Shown here: positions 34,473 through 45,869 of the stretch, piece after piece
Numbering within the stretch: the first letter of the stretch is position 1
Layout: each line of letters opens with the position of its first letter
Source: Icerya purchasi
Lineage: Eukaryota; Arthropoda; Insecta; Hemiptera; Monophlebidae
Length of the DNA stretch: 64,000 nucleotides
Reading direction: 5' to 3'
Assembly: GCA_039619475.1 (NCBI GenBank)
Contig: CM077115.1
Location: 415,904,557 to 415,968,556, forward strand
Notes under the pieces: generated by a model
What the model saw: the letters and a program-made list of their open reading frames with translations, nothing else
Told to the model about the DNA's origin: nothing
The model's database searches: none
Program-made: the position numbers and the translations under genes

Positions 34473-36964
34473 TTTATTATAACAAATTACAACTAGTCCT
34501 CATGGACTATCCAGTAATTATGATAAACGGAGAAATATATATAACGTGAAGAGGCTATCCATCCGGTGACAGAAACCTCAAAAGAATATAAATAAAATGA
34601 TAACTAAATAATATCGTTCAGATTATTTCGTTTCAGCCTTCTTGTGTTGTGTACGTTATCTAATATCGCCATTGCTTCTGTATTTGGATGCCTATGTAAT
34701 CTATCTATATGGCGGAGTGCATATCGTCTGATTTCTGCTATTACGGTAGGAACGCATAGGTCCTTATGCAAGTCATCATTTCTTACGAACCAGGGCGCAT
34801 TCGTTATTAGACGAAGTATTTTATTCTGGCATTTTTGAATAATTTTTATGTGAGAAGTTTTTGCACAACCCCATAACTGAGCTCCATAGCTCCAGGTTGG
34901 TTTGATAATTGCATTGTAGATTAATAATTTGTTATCTATTGTTAATGCCGAGTTTCTTCCAATAAGCCAATACATGGAAGCTATTAAACGATTGATCTCT
35001 TTCTTTTTAGAGATGATGTGCTGTTTCCATGTTAGTCTCTGATCAAGTAACATGCCCAAATATTTGGTCCCACTCAGAGTTGGTATTTGCTTATGATTTA
35101 TTGCGACTGGGGCACTGATCATTTTTCGATTTGTGAATACTACGTGGGCTGATTTGTTTTCATTTATACTTATTTTCCACTTTTTTGTCCAGTTATATAT
35201 TTGATCTAGAGAATTCTGCAAATTTCTTGTAGCAAGGTTTACAGAAGTATCCGAAGCTAATACAGCGGTATCATCTGCGAATGTTGCAGTTAGTGTGTTA
35301 CTGGTAATCGGAAGGTCAGCTGTATAAAGTATGTAAAACAGCGGACCCAGAACACTGCCCTGCGGGACTCCAGCGCACACCGGGTGTAGTTTAGATTCTT
35401 CTTCCTGAACTTTTACTATGAAAAATCGTTCGTTTAAATAAGATGAAATTAGTTTATACATATTATAAGGGAGAATCTTTTTGATTTTGAAAAGCAATCC
35501 ATCATGCCAGACCTTGTCAAAGGCCTGAGAAATATCCAAAAATACTGTAGAGCAAATTCGTTTATCTTCAAGGTCGTCTTCAATTTTGTTGACAATTCTG
35601 TGGACTTGATCTAGGGTGGAATGTTTGGTTCTAAAGCCAAATTGGTGATCCGGTATAGCTTTCAGTTGATCAACAATCCCCATTATTCTTTTCATAAATA
35701 ATTTTTCGAAGACTTTGGATAGCACAGGCATTAGCGATATTGGTCTGAATGACGAGACGACATTAGCAGGCTTACCAGGTTTAAGCACCATAATTATTTG
35801 AGCCATTTTCCATTGTATTGGCATATGCTTTAGTCTGAAGATAGCATTAAAGATGTAAGTAATGAGCAATATACCATTCTTCGGAAGCTCTTTTAAAATC
35901 TTGGCTGTTATTAAATCATGTCCTGGAGCTTTGTTTGTTTTTAAGGCCGTAATTTCGTGCCACACTTCTTTTGGGGATGCAGGTTTAATGCACTGTTGGT
36001 CATCAGGGATATGTGCCAAGAACTCTGAGATCTCTTGCTCATGCTTACTATTTGTATCGGATGAGTGTGGTTGGAACACGTCTGCTAGGTGTTGTGCAAA
36101 AATGTTAGCTTTCTCGGTATCGCTTCTTGCCCATTGCCCTGCTTCATTTTTGATAGGCGGGTTGTGCTGTTTTGCACATTTAACTTTCTTAGTTACTTTC
36201 CAAAGGGAGTAGTGCTTGTCGTGGGAAGGACTAAGACTCTGCAGAAAACTCTGCAATTTCTTATTTCTTTCATTTTGCAATAGCCTTCTTAATTGCCCAC
36301 TTATTCTGTTATATAGAGTTTTATCACTGGGAAGCCTGGTGTTGTGCCATTTTCTGCGGGCTCTACGTTTTTCAGCTATTTTCTCCCTAATTTTTACAGG
36401 GTAGCTGGTATTAACATCAGCATTTAATGTTTCAGCTGGCGTAGAATTCCATGCTGCATTTTGAATGGTTTTTGTGAGAGAATCGACAGTTTCTTCCAAT
36501 TCGTTAATAGTTTTAAGCTGAATTCTAAGATTTATGTTGTTTGCAACTAGCATTCGGAAGTTCTCCCAGCACGTTTGTTTGTTAGTAAGGAATGGCGGCG
36601 TTTCTTTCCTTATAATATTCGTACTTATTGTAAGGATAACTGGTGAGTGATCGGATGCTATATCAGCACTATCTTCAACTTCGGTGTAATGTAGCGATAC
36701 CCCCTTAACTACAAAAAAGTCAAGTAAGTCAGGTACTCTATTAGGATCAGTCGGCCAGTAGGTTGGTTTACCAGATGAGAGATGGTTAAGCTGCAAGGAA
36801 TCCATAGCTTTTTTTAGCTCACGTCCCCTAGGATTGATTAATCTCGATCCCCATAGCGTATGTTTCGCATTGTAATCACCTCCAGCAATAAATCTTTTTC
36901 CCAGATAATGGAAGCAGTCAGCAAATTGACACACAGAATCAGTTTTTAAAAAAATGTCGAAAAA
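34439..36964 (-). mobile_element. 5'-truncated Jockey-clade LINE
   Basis: A poly(A) tail (31 T on the plus strand, 34439-34469), a roughly 130-bp 3' UTR and a long ORF2 reading frame lie on the minus strand. The 5' end stops inside the endonuclease domain, as expected from incomplete reverse transcription. I could not identify a convincing target-site duplication. Confidence 0.85.
34604..36934 (-). CDS. Jockey-like ORF2 polyprotein, endonuclease (partial) and reverse transcriptase
   Basis: The frame is open for 776 codons from a GTG that is not a true start, because the 5' part of ORF2 is missing. The N-terminal region holds the second half of the APE-type endonuclease (FIAGGDYNAKHTLWGS; SDHSPV). 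The reverse transcriptase follows with SFRPISLMPVLSKVFEKL, VFLDISQAFDKVWHDGL, AGVPQGSVLGP and the catalytic FADD at residues 552-555. The C-terminal domain has YLGMLLDQRLTWKQH, IKPTWSYGAQLWG and IIQKCQNKILRLITNAPW. The uninterrupted frame and intact RT core suggest a fairly recent insertion, although loss of the ORF2 start leaves it non-autonomous. Confidence 0.9.
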   Translation of the reverse strand: MCQFADCFHYLGKRFIAGGDYNAKHTLWGSRLINPRGRELKKAMDSLQLNHLSSGKPTYWPTDPNRVPDLLDFFVVKGVSLHYTEVEDSADIASDHSPVILTISTNIIRKETPPFLTNKQTCWENFRMLVANNINLRIQLKTINELEETVDSLTKTIQNAAWNSTPAETLNADVNTSYPVKIREKIAEKRRARRKWHNTRLPSDKTLYNRISGQLRRLLQNERNKKLQSFLQSLSPSHDKHYSLWKVTKKVKCAKQHNPPIKNEAGQWARSDTEKANIFAQHLADVFQPHSSDTNSKHEQEISEFLAHIPDDQQCIKPASPKEVWHEITALKTNKAPGHDLITAKILKELPKNGILLITYIFNAIFRLKHMPIQWKMAQIIMVLKPGKPANVVSSFRPISLMPVLSKVFEKLFMKRIMGIVDQLKAIPDHQFGFRTKHSTLDQVHRIVNKIEDDLEDKRICSTVFLDISQAFDKVWHDGLLFKIKKILPYNMYKLISSYLNERFFIVKVQEEESKLHPVCAGVPQGSVLGPLFYILYTADLPITSNTLTATFADDTAVLASDTSVNLATRNLQNSLDQIYNWTKKWKISINENKSAHVVFTNRKMISAPVAINHKQIPTLSGTKYLGMLLDQRLTWKQHIISKKKEINRLIASMYWLIGRNSALTIDNKLLIYNAIIKPTWSYGAQLWGCAKTSHIKIIQKCQNKILRLITNAPWFVRNDDLHKDLCVPTVIAEIRRYALRHIDRLHRHPNTEAMAILDNVHNTRRLKRNNLNDII

Positions 36965-37515
36965 AACAATATTTATTTATCGACTTTTTACCTTACTGGA
37001 AAGTGACTCAAATTTTAATTACAAGATTTAACCGATTTGGACAGGTGTACCCGCGGAATTATATAAAAACGATCAATGAAGTGGAGGATTTTCGAGGTAT
37101 TAAAAATTTTGCATAACAATAGTTAACGATATTCCAAGCAGTAATGTATCAATTTTCTAGGTGCAGTTCAGCAGAAAAAATTAACACAGGTATTTATAGC
37201 TCGTTGCCTTTTGCCACTATATGTTAAGCCGGGTTAAATTCTTTTTTTTTGTTACTTCCTTCTAGTGTGCTTATAGTATCAGTTAATAAAAGAATACACT
37301 TTTATCAATCTAGCCAATTTCTTTTTGTATAAATCCTTTTCAGAAGAAATGGGACACTGTATCACACGCGGTGAAGAAATAAGATTTTTTTCATCTTCTT
37401 TATTTACTTTGATATTTTGCACTGTTAAGCAGTGTTAGCTCCCGAACTAGAAATTAACATTATAAAAAATTAAAGACTTCAGAAAAGTTTTAACAAATTG
37501 GTAAGATCTGTAACA

Positions 37516-37565
<50 letters not shown>

Positions 37566-40500
37566 GTGTGTAAATAAGTCGGGCTCGATTGTTGCGACCA
37601 AATCATTCAAATAATAACGGCAGGTTAAACATAAAATATGAATTTAAAAAAACGATATAATTACTATAATAATAATTAGTAATAACTTTAGAAAGGAAAA
37701 TATTACGTATTTCTCAGAGATATTCGATATTAATGTTTTATTTTTTAGATTGTATTAGTATGTTTAACTTTAAACTGAAATATTACATAGCAAATGAAAA
37801 AATAAATATTCGATAAACGAATCGAAACATTTACAAATTACATTACTTGAATAGATTTTTTAAAACTTACAACAAACAGAGTCAATAATACTACAAATCA
37901 TCGAATACTGAGAAATAAATAATAAGGTGTTTCTGACTCTGAGGTTCGAATCCGAGGCATATCAAACTCAACAGTCGAGTATCGTAACTCTATAAAGCCA
38001 CCACAATGCCTTAAATTAGTAAAAAAAAAAGCGACATGCTATACAGATAGACTAAAAGTTCTAAACATATTCTGAATTTAACATAAAATATTACTTTTAT
38101 ATTTAAGCAAAGCTTTTGTTGATGATTCATTTTATTAATTTTTAATAATTAAATAATTATTCAGTCAAAGCTACTTGTAATAATATGTTTAAAGGCGTAT
38201 GGAATAGAAAAGTTGGCACAAAATTTGTACTATTATTGACCTGTAATGAGTCGGGATATAAAATCAATTTTTAAGGTGCAGTCTTTCATAAACTTCTGTA
38301 TTGCATACAAAATATCACGAATACCGTATTTATATCTGTACAACAGGAATGCACGAATAGGTAACCACAACGTTCGTAATACGATTAAGAAGAAAAATAG
38401 CATGACTTTATTAATCGTATGTTGCAGTAAGGTTGCTTTGGAAAATCGCGCTGGAATACCCAATTGCAAACAAACGTATTTAATTTCAACTGATTTTCTG
38501 TCAAAGTAGTTAAAAATGTTATTGCAGAAAAGTTATACGATATCTGAAACGCCCGTCTAGTACTAATCGAGAAGTATCGAATCAGATCGCATGCATTAAC
38601 TTATCCTTGCAAAATATCTTAGATTTGACAGAAAGTAATCCGCATAAAACAATGACAAAATATACCCCAGACCACACACTTAAAGGCTATAAAAAAATGC
38701 ATTTTTTTTTTAAGAAAAATACAAAATTAACGGTACGCTTCCTCCAAATGTTTTAATCTCAAAGTATACGGTAAGTGAAAAAGACTCTTAAAAGAGAAAT
38801 CTGAACATCGACTTACCCGTAAGTCATTTTTTAAAAAGGTACAATAGTATTATAACGCGATATTCCGGATAAATTTTTCGATAACGTTTCCCATGCATAT
38901 CCATATTTATACTTAATAATCAGAATTAAGATGAAAAAAATAAAAAGAAAAAAAAAACAAATCAAGAAATTACAATTTTCCAGTTCTAGTTATTTATAAA
39001 ACCTATACATTCTCAACCAAATGATATGGTTAAAAGACGTTTCCACCGAACTGCGCATGCTGAAAGACAAACTCAGGCAATTTTCATGCACACGCGACGG
39101 TGCCTATCACTCACTTTTGTTGCGTCTTACTGCTGCTCCTTTTCTGCAGGTAATTATTTGACCTCTTTTCTTGCTGTATTCTAGTCTCTATTAATTGAAA
39201 ATTTCTTTGTACGAGTATTATAGTATTATATTCAATATTTTAATTAGTATGCATCACTATTACAATCATTGAATCTATAGTAATCATTATTGATGCTGAA
39301 AAAAAAAACGAAAAAACCCTTAAATTCTAGGTGAATAGTTACTCAAAAAAAGGAGAACTATTAACGTATTAGATTTAATAAAAATACGATTGACAGAGGA
39401 ATATATTTTTAAGATTTTTGCTCACATATCACCTTCAGTTTTTGAAAAGTTATTACAAATAGTTTGGCCTGAAATTAGCCGGAAACATAATTAGATGTAT
39501 ATCTGACGGGGACAGATTTCCGAGTTTAATGTACGTTTTTAAAGTATCTAGTATATTCAGTATTATAGCTTCCGTCGGCTAATCTATCGCGAACAAGGGA
39601 GATTTGTAAAAACAAATTGAACAATTCAGAACTTTTTCAGTTGTGGATAGAGTCTTACTTTAAAGTGCATCGAAAAGTGGAACGAAAGAAATTACATTAT
39701 TATTTCATCAAGATGACAAAAATGAAGATACTAATCAGATTATCTTGAAGAAATACTTTTGGTAATAATTTTGAATAAAAAAAAAATCAATGAAGTAAAA
39801 ACTGCATAACAATAAGAAAAATTCACTAAATCAGAAGTTACATTTAAAAAAAATTAAAGCAATGCTAGCGCACGATGTTGTAATAAATTTTGGAGCCTCA
39901 TTTATAGGTTATCATTTTTCGAGAGTAGTTAATATACACAATCAAAATGAATGGAAATTACATCTTTCAAATCGGCACCAACCTTGGAGTCAGCAGTAAC
40001 ACGTGAAAGAAAATAATTCGCTGCTTTAGTATCTTAATATTTTCTACAACTTAATTTTAAACGTTTTAAAACAAATTCCAAATTAAGCAAAAATCAATAA
40101 ATCTGAGACATCACGAAATGAATGGCCAAGTTGCGAAACGTGTATATAAACCTTTAAAAATAAAATTAAAACAAAACACGATCCTAAAACAACCGAAACA
40201 AAATCGGTTAATTTAGTAAACGCATCAGATCTTGACTCATCCTATTATTGGCAAATCTTCTTCCCATTTCATGTTAGAAAAATGGATTGACATTTCTGTA
40301 GATTTTATATAGTCAACAGTAAAAAAAGAGTTCAAACAACAAACACACGTTCAAATTAGTAATTACAAAAGTTCATAAAAACAATGAACACGCAAAAAAT
40401 AAATAAGGATTGAGACAAACATTTAACAATTACATAACGGACAAATCTAAAAAAGACACGAAAAAAACCAAATGCAGATATTCAGTTCTCAGAAATTGAA

Positions 40501-40866
40501 ATTATACAATGGCTCCCCGGATTTTTAAAATCGGAAAATTTAAGAAATAGAAGAATAAAATTATCAAAACCATAAAATAGTACGACAATCAATGACATCA
40601 AACTGAAAATAAGTATAAAGGATTAATGACCACTTAGCAATTTCACTTACAAAAACCCCGAATTTATTTAGCCAATTTATTCAAAACAAATCAAGAAACT
40701 ATGATTATTTCATTATTAATAATTTTTATTTTGCAGATAATTTTGTTTTACTAACTGAATTCTTTCTCTAATAGACTGGAAGAAAAAAAAGAAAACTTTT
40801 TAATATAAATAATCTAAAAAGAAAAGAACATTATGTATCTCAAAAATAAACAAATATATATATACA

Positions 40867-40901
<35 letters not shown>

Positions 40902-40927
40902 TATATATCTACCTCTATCTCTTTCTT

Positions 40928-40963
<36 letters not shown>
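36965..40963. other. Unassigned AT-rich sequence with microsatellites
   Basis: (TA)n tracts lie at about 37518-37565 and 40855-40963. A B-box-like GGTTCGAATCC at 37943-37953 may mark an eroded tRNA-derived SINE. 38233-38515 is open on both strands but matches nothing known to me. 39400-39560 has a faint Harbinger-like ring that I do not trust. Confidence 0.4.
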
Positions 40964-40964
<1 letters not shown>

Positions 40965-41266
40965 GTAAAATGGTTGCACTGCTTCCATTTTGTTTAACAT
41001 AATAAACAGTAAACAGTAAAAAGCTAAAAAAGAAAATCATTAGTAAATAAAACTATTTTGTTTGTTACTTCATGATTTTATATTATTGATTTAAATTACA
41101 AACTAAACACTTTCAAAATCGATTTTACTTTTATAGGTAAGTTTAAGAATTGTTAAAATAATATTACCTTTATTTTAATTGTATTGTATTGTATCATTAA
41201 TAAATAAACAATTTACTTTTATAGTTAAAATCGAGTGGAAGTTAATTCATATAAAGAACATTTATA
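40964..41266 (+). repeat. 5' LTR of gypsy element
   Basis: It starts TGTAAAATGG and runs to AACATTTATA. The end could also be 41260 (CA); the six bases after it are shared with the other copy either because they belong to the LTR or by chance next to the TA repeat. No obvious tRNA primer-binding site (TGG...) follows directly. Confidence 0.88.
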
Positions 41267-41284
41267 AATCGATTTTGATTGAAA

Positions 41285-42445
41285 ATGGCATCAATTCAAG
41301 TAAAAATCAGAATTGAACGAGAAGAACAGGATTTAAAAGTTATAAATGCAGTAAAAACTATAAAAATGTTAACGAACGAAATAGTATATAAATTTCCAGA
41401 AGAAATGCAAAGTGAGTCAATTCATACTACCTTATTTAATATTAACACAGTAAAAAATGCGTGTAAAAGCATGAAAAAACATGGCCAATTCCGTAATTTA
41501 ACAGTAACATTACCAAAAGAAATAGCGGCATTATATTTGGATAGTGATGAAAACTTTGTTTTCAATGAAATATATCTCGAAGAAGAACAAAAGGAAGAAC
41601 AAGGTATGGAGTTATCAACAACTAATGTTGAATACAGTCAGTATAAATTAATAAAACTGGTTGAAAATCTTCAAGCACAACTGAATATTAAAGAAGTTAC
41701 ATTATCAGATGTTGAAAGAAAATTTAGCATTGAGAAATTTCGGGGGAAACAACAGAACGCAAAAAGATGGCTTGAGGATTTTGAAAAAGAATGCGAACGA
41801 TATAAAATAATTAATGACGAAAAAAAAATTCAATGTTTAAAATTATTTGTCGAAGAAAACGCTAATGAATGGTACGGCTCAACATTAAAAAAGCTATCAT
41901 TTAAAAATTGGGCAGCATGGTGTGATTCATTTTTACAAGTATATGCTGATAAAAGTTGGGCAAATATTAGGTTTGCATACAATTTCAAATTTATAAATGG
42001 TTCATTAATAGATTATGCCTTAAAGAAAGAAAGATTGTTACTGGAAAATGAATGTGACATATCAAATACTTCTAGAATAAATCATATTGTTATAGGTTTA
42101 CCATTAAATATACAAGATAAATTAGATAAAGAAGAAATACAAACAACAGAACAATTGATGAACGAACTAAGACGATATGATACAATGTATATAAAACAGA
42201 AGGAGAATAAATTTAAATATGATAAAATGAACTTAGAGGAAAAAAAAAATATGGTACAAGTGCAACAAAACTACAAAGTATCATTAAAAAAACCATGCTA
42301 TATGTGTGAAGGACTAGGAAAACCAAATCGATATCATCCACTGGAGTTATGCCGTAATAAACAACGATATGTGGAAACAAAAAACGTTAATTTAACGGAA
42401 ATCGATGAATTAATGAAAATTGAACTAGATAATCAAAAAAACTAG
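41285..42445 (+). CDS. gag: gypsy element Gag
   Basis: The first ATG in the frame is at 41285 (386 codons). The protein is Lys/Glu-rich, with the capsid-type segment KWLEDFEKECERYKI-like around residues 160-175 (RWLEDFEKECERYKI). Near the C-terminus is a zinc knuckle of the pattern C-x2-C-x10-H-x4-C (CYMC ... YHPLELC). Gag packages the element RNA into virus-like particles. It ends at TAG 42443-42445, immediately after the slippery heptamer A AAA AAC in gag phase, so Pol is probably made by -1 frameshifting. Confidence 0.88.
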   Translation: MASIQVKIRIEREEQDLKVINAVKTIKMLTNEIVYKFPEEMQSESIHTTLFNINTVKNACKSMKKHGQFRNLTVTLPKEIAALYLDSDENFVFNEIYLEEEQKEEQGMELSTTNVEYSQYKLIKLVENLQAQLNIKEVTLSDVERKFSIEKFRGKQQNAKRWLEDFEKECERYKIINDEKKIQCLKLFVEENANEWYGSTLKKLSFKNWAAWCDSFLQVYADKSWANIRFAYNFKFINGSLIDYALKKERLLLENECDISNTSRINHIVIGLPLNIQDKLDKEEIQTTEQLMNELRRYDTMYIKQKENKFKYDKMNLEEKKNMVQVQQNYKVSLKKPCYMCEGLGKPNRYHPLELCRNKQRYVETKNVNLTEIDELMKIELDNQKN

Positions 42446-45400
42446 TCCGCCCGGAGAAATTTACCCCACTTATAACATTAAATGTATTAATAAATAAGAT
42501 GAAGAAAGTTAAAGGTGTTTATGATAGTGGCTCAAACATAACGTTAATAAATCAAAAAGTCATAAATGACCTAAAAACGAAAATAATTCGGAGCCCAGAT
42601 ATCTTTAAAACAATTAGTGGTGTAAATTTCACGAATGGCCGGGCACGTTTACATTTAAGAATCAATAAAATCGAAGATGTTTTAGATGTTTATATAATTA
42701 AAAATGACAAATTTTCATTTGATCTATTACTCGGTTTGGATGCTATAAAGAAATTTCAGTTAATTCAAAATGAAAATTTAAAGATTTTTCAAAAATTAGA
42801 TGAAAAAAAGATGGAACAAATTTCAGGATTAAAAGAAGACATAAAAATAATAAAAACTGTAAACTTTAACGAATATATAAATGTTGAAAGCTTTTATGCA
42901 TATCTTGATCATTTAGATGTAGAGAAAAAAAACAAAATTAATGAACTTATAATTAAATATGAATCAATATTCGCTAAAAATAAATATGATGTTGGAATGG
43001 TAAGAAACGAGGAAGCACAAATAAAATTAATAGAAGAAAAATATATTGCAAAAAAACCTTACAGATGCTCAATCCCAGATCAAAAAGAGATTGAATCACA
43101 AATAACAAAACTGTTAGAAGCTGGACTAATAGAAGATACAAGTTCACCGTTTGCATCGCCAGTAACATTGGCATATAAAAAAGAGGAGAACTGTAGGTCA
43201 CGTTTATGTGTCGATTTTAGGGACTTAAATAAATTAGTTGTCCCAGAACCTTATCCTTTTCCTCGAATTGAAGATATTATGGTGAAGGCAGGAAACTGTA
43301 ATTGGTTTTCAGCTCTAGATATAAATTCAGCATTTTGGTCAATTCCAATTAGAAAAAAAGACAGAAAAAAAACAGCATTTGTTACACAAAATGGTCATTG
43401 GCAATGGATATGCCTGCCATTTGGATTAAAAATATCGCCATCGATATTTCAACGAATTTTAGCAAATATAATTAGAAAACATAAATTAAATGATTTCTGT
43501 ATAAATTATATTGACGATATCCTAATTTTTTCAAAAACATTTAAAGAACATTTACTACACCTTGAGTTATTATTAAACGCAATCATTAAAGAGGGTTTCC
43601 GATTAAAATTAATGAAATGTGACTTTGCAAAAAATTCAATAAAATATTTAGGACATATTATTGAAAAGAATAAAATACGGCCTTATAAGGATAATCTTCG
43701 AGCTATTCATGAATTTCAAAGACCTAAAACAAAAAAAAATGTAAGACAATTTCTTGGAAAAATTAATTTTTATTATAAATATCTAGAAAATGCAGCAAAA
43801 CAATTAGAACCATTGCATAATTTATTGCGTAACAATGTAAAATTTGATTGGACTGAAGATTGTGAACAGGCATTTAGCACTGTTAAAAATTATTTATGTT
43901 CAAGTCCAATATTAGCGATCTATAATCCTGATAGTGAAGTTTATATTTATACTGATGCTAGTATTCAAGGAGTAGGAGCAATCTTTAAACAACCTCAAGA
44001 GGATGGGATGTTACATCCAGTTGCTTATTTTTCAAAAAAATTAACTCCTGCGCAAAAAAAGAAAAAACCAATATATTTAGAATGTCTAGCAATCCGAGAA
44101 GCTATTATTTATTGGCAACATTGGCTAATAGGTCGACCGTTTAGTGTTATAACGGATCATAAACCACTTGAAACATTGAAAGTAAAAGCACGAACAGATG
44201 AGGAGCTAGGAGATTTAGTATACTATCTCTCGCAATATAATTTTAAGATCACATATGCACCAGGAAAAGAAAATGTGGAAGCTGATTCCTTATCAAGAAA
44301 TCCAGTCTTAGAATATTTTGAAAATACAGAAGACGTACTACCAGTTATAAATATGGTAAAAATGGAACAAATCATTCAAGATCAGGAATTTAATAGAGAA
44401 GAAATCCAAAATTCAAAAAAAATAGTGAAAAAAGGAGAGATTTCTTTTAAATATCTTAAAAATAGACAACGAATCTTCATATCACAACAATTTGGATTAC
44501 AATTAATAAAACAGATACATGAATACTATGGTCACATCGGTGTTAATCATCTAATTGAAAAAATTAGACCATACTATTATTTCAAGAATATGGATAATAG
44601 CATTAAACAATTTTGCAGCAATTGCGAAATTTGTCTAAAAAATAAATCCCGAAGGTGCCAGAAAATTGGTTTATTGTCAAAACTGGGTCCAGCAAAAGAA
44701 CCTTACGAAATTATGTCTATGGATTCAGTTGGAGGGTTTGGAAGTAATCGGTCTTCAAAAAAATATTTGCATATTCTTGTTGATCATTTCTCAAGATATG
44801 CCTTTATATCCACCTCAAAAGGTCAAAGTGCAAAAGATTACATAAAATTAATTGATCAACTGCCTAAAGAACACCAAATAGGTACAATTTTGTCCGATCA
44901 GTATGCCGGTATTAATTCAAAAGAACTTAAAAACTATTTAGAAAAAAGGAATATAACACTTATGTTTACATCTGTAGATAATCCAGAATCTAATGGATTA
45001 AATGAGCGTTTAAATCAAACATTACTAAACAGGATACGATGCAAAATGAACAGCGGAAAGAAAAGAGCTTGGTCAAAGATAGCAGCTGAATGTACCAATG
45101 AATATAATCAAACAACGCACAGTGTAACAAGATTTTCACCATCATATTTACTTTATGGTGAAGAATCAACAATAGTCCCAAATGAATTTAGAGAAATTCG
45201 AAATTTAAAACATGATAGAGAACAAGCAATTATAAATTCAATAAAAAATTTTGAAATCAATAAGAGACGAATCGATAAAAATAGAAAAAAATACAACTTT
45301 AAGGAAGGAGAATTAGTCTTCATTGAGAAAGGAAATAAATTAAACCGTAACAAACTAGATGAAATTCGTAGTGGTCCATTTAGGATCATTCGTCAGATTT

Positions 45401-45498
45401 CAAACACAATATATGAAGTTGACTGTGGAAAGAGTCGCAAGGAAGCAAATTTTTTTCATAGTAGTAAACTAATTCCTCATAATGATATTGAAAATTAA
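42433..45498 (+). CDS. pol: gypsy element Pol (protease, RT, RNase H, integrase)
   Basis: The frame opens at 42433; the first ATG is 42499, and residues are numbered from it (999 aa). Aspartic protease: D-S-G at 9-11. Reverse transcriptase: LCVDFRDLNKLV block and YIDD at 337-340. RNase H: YTDAS with Asp486. Integrase: an N-terminal H-H-C-C zinc region near 674-715, then Asp742, Asp800 and Glu836, giving the D-D-35-E spacing. A GPF-type module (GPFRIIRQI) lies near the C-terminus. All catalytic residues are present and no stops interrupt it. Pol matures Gag, copies the RNA and inserts the cDNA. It lies -1 relative to gag, which fits a frameshifted Gag-Pol rather than a separate start. Confidence 0.92.
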   Translation, partial: SKKLVRPEKFTPLITLNVLINKMKKVKGVYDSGSNITLINQKVINDLKTKIIRSPDIFKTISGVNFTNGRARLHLRINKIEDVLDVYIIKNDKFSFDLLLGLDAIKKFQLIQNENLKIFQKLDEKKMEQISGLKEDIKIIKTVNFNEYINVESFYAYLDHLDVEKKNKINELIIKYESIFAKNKYDVGMVRNEEAQIKLIEEKYIAKKPYRCSIPDQKEIESQITKLLEAGLIEDTSSPFASPVTLAYKKEENCRSRLCVDFRDLNKLVVPEPYPFPRIEDIMVKAGNCNWFSALDINSAFWSIPIRKKDRKKTAFVTQNGHWQWICLPFGLKISPSIFQRILANIIRKHKLNDFCINYIDDILIFSKTFKEHLLHLELLLNAIIKEGFRLKLMKCDFAKNSIKYLGHIIEKNKIRPYKDNLRAIHEFQRPKTKKNVRQFLGKINFYYKYLENAAKQLEPLHNLLRNNVKFDWTEDCEQAFSTVKNYLCSSPILAIYNPDSEVYIYTDASIQGVGAIFKQPQEDGMLHPVAYFSKKLTPAQKKKKPIYLECLAIREAIIYWQHWLIGRPFSVITDHKPLETLKVKARTDEELGDLVYYLSQYNFKITYAPGKENVEADSLSRNPVLEYFENTEDVLPVINMVKMEQIIQDQEFNREEIQNSKKIVKKGEISFKYLKNRQRIFISQQFGLQLIKQIHEYYGHIGVNHLIEKIRPYYYFKNMDNSIKQFCSNCEICLKNKSRRCQKIGLLSKLGPAKEPYEIMSMDSVGGFGSNRSSKKYLHILVDHFSRYAFISTSKGQSAKDYIKLIDQLPKEHQIGTILSDQYAGINSKELKNYLEKRNITLMFTSVDNPESNGLNERLNQTLLNRIRCKMNSGKKRAWSKIAAECTNEYNQTTHSVTRFSPSYLLYGEESTIVPNEFREIRNLKHDREQAIINSIKNFEINKRRIDKNRKKYNFKEGELVFIEKGNKLNRNKLDEIRSGPFRIIRQISNTIYEVDCGKSRKEANFFHSSKLIPHNDIEN
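42436..42442 (+). promoter_or_regulatory. Candidate -1 ribosomal frameshift site (A AAA AAC)
   Basis: The heptamer is in gag phase (codons CAA AAA AAC) and is followed directly by the gag stop TAG. Slipping back one base enters the pol frame, which is open from 42433 to 45495. A short GC-rich patch (GTCCGCCCGGAG) follows in otherwise AT-rich sequence; I could not confirm a pseudoknot. Confidence 0.75.
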
Positions 45499-45558
45499 GT
45501 TAGTTATTTATTAGTACTATATTTCAATCGTTTATTGATTGAAGAAGATTTCAATTTT

Positions 45559-45573
45559 GGGGGGGGGGGGAGA
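45559..45573 (+). other. Polypurine tract of gypsy element
   Basis: A 12-G run followed by AGA abuts the 3' LTR (TGTAAAATGG). This is the position and composition expected of the plus-strand primer. Confidence 0.85.
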
Positions 45574-45869
45574 TGTAAAATGGTTGCACTGCTTCCATTT
45601 TGTTTAACATAATAAACAGTAAACAGTAAAAAGCTAAAAAAGAAAATCATTAGTAAATAAAACTATTTTGTTTGTTACTTCATGATTTTATATTATTGAT
45701 TTAAATTACAAACTAAACACTTTCAAAATCGATTTTACTTTTATAGGTAAGTTTAAGAATTGTTAAAATAATATTACCTTTATTTTAATTGTATTGTATT
45801 GTATCATTAATAAATAAACAATTTACTTTTATAGTTAAAATCGAGTGGAAGTTAATTCATATAAAGAAC

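Noticed and set aside
35862..36404. Plus-strand open frames over the Jockey copy
   Set aside because: They are shadows of the minus-strand ORF2, which has all the domain motifs.
38233..38515. Overlapping open frames on both strands as a small membrane protein gene
   Set aside because: There is no known family, no splice or promoter context, and equal openness on both strands, so there is no reason to prefer coding.
39400..39560. Harbinger (HARBI1-like) nuclease remnant
   Set aside because: Only a vague FAHISPSVFEKLLQIVWP-like resemblance was seen, with stops and no catalytic motif.
40800..41000. Minus-strand frame rich in Tyr-Ile
   Set aside because: It is a translation of the (TA)n microsatellite.
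45499..45573. env gene of an errantivirus-like element after pol
   Set aside because: Only about 75 bases lie between the pol stop and the 3' LTR, so there is no room for an envelope gene.
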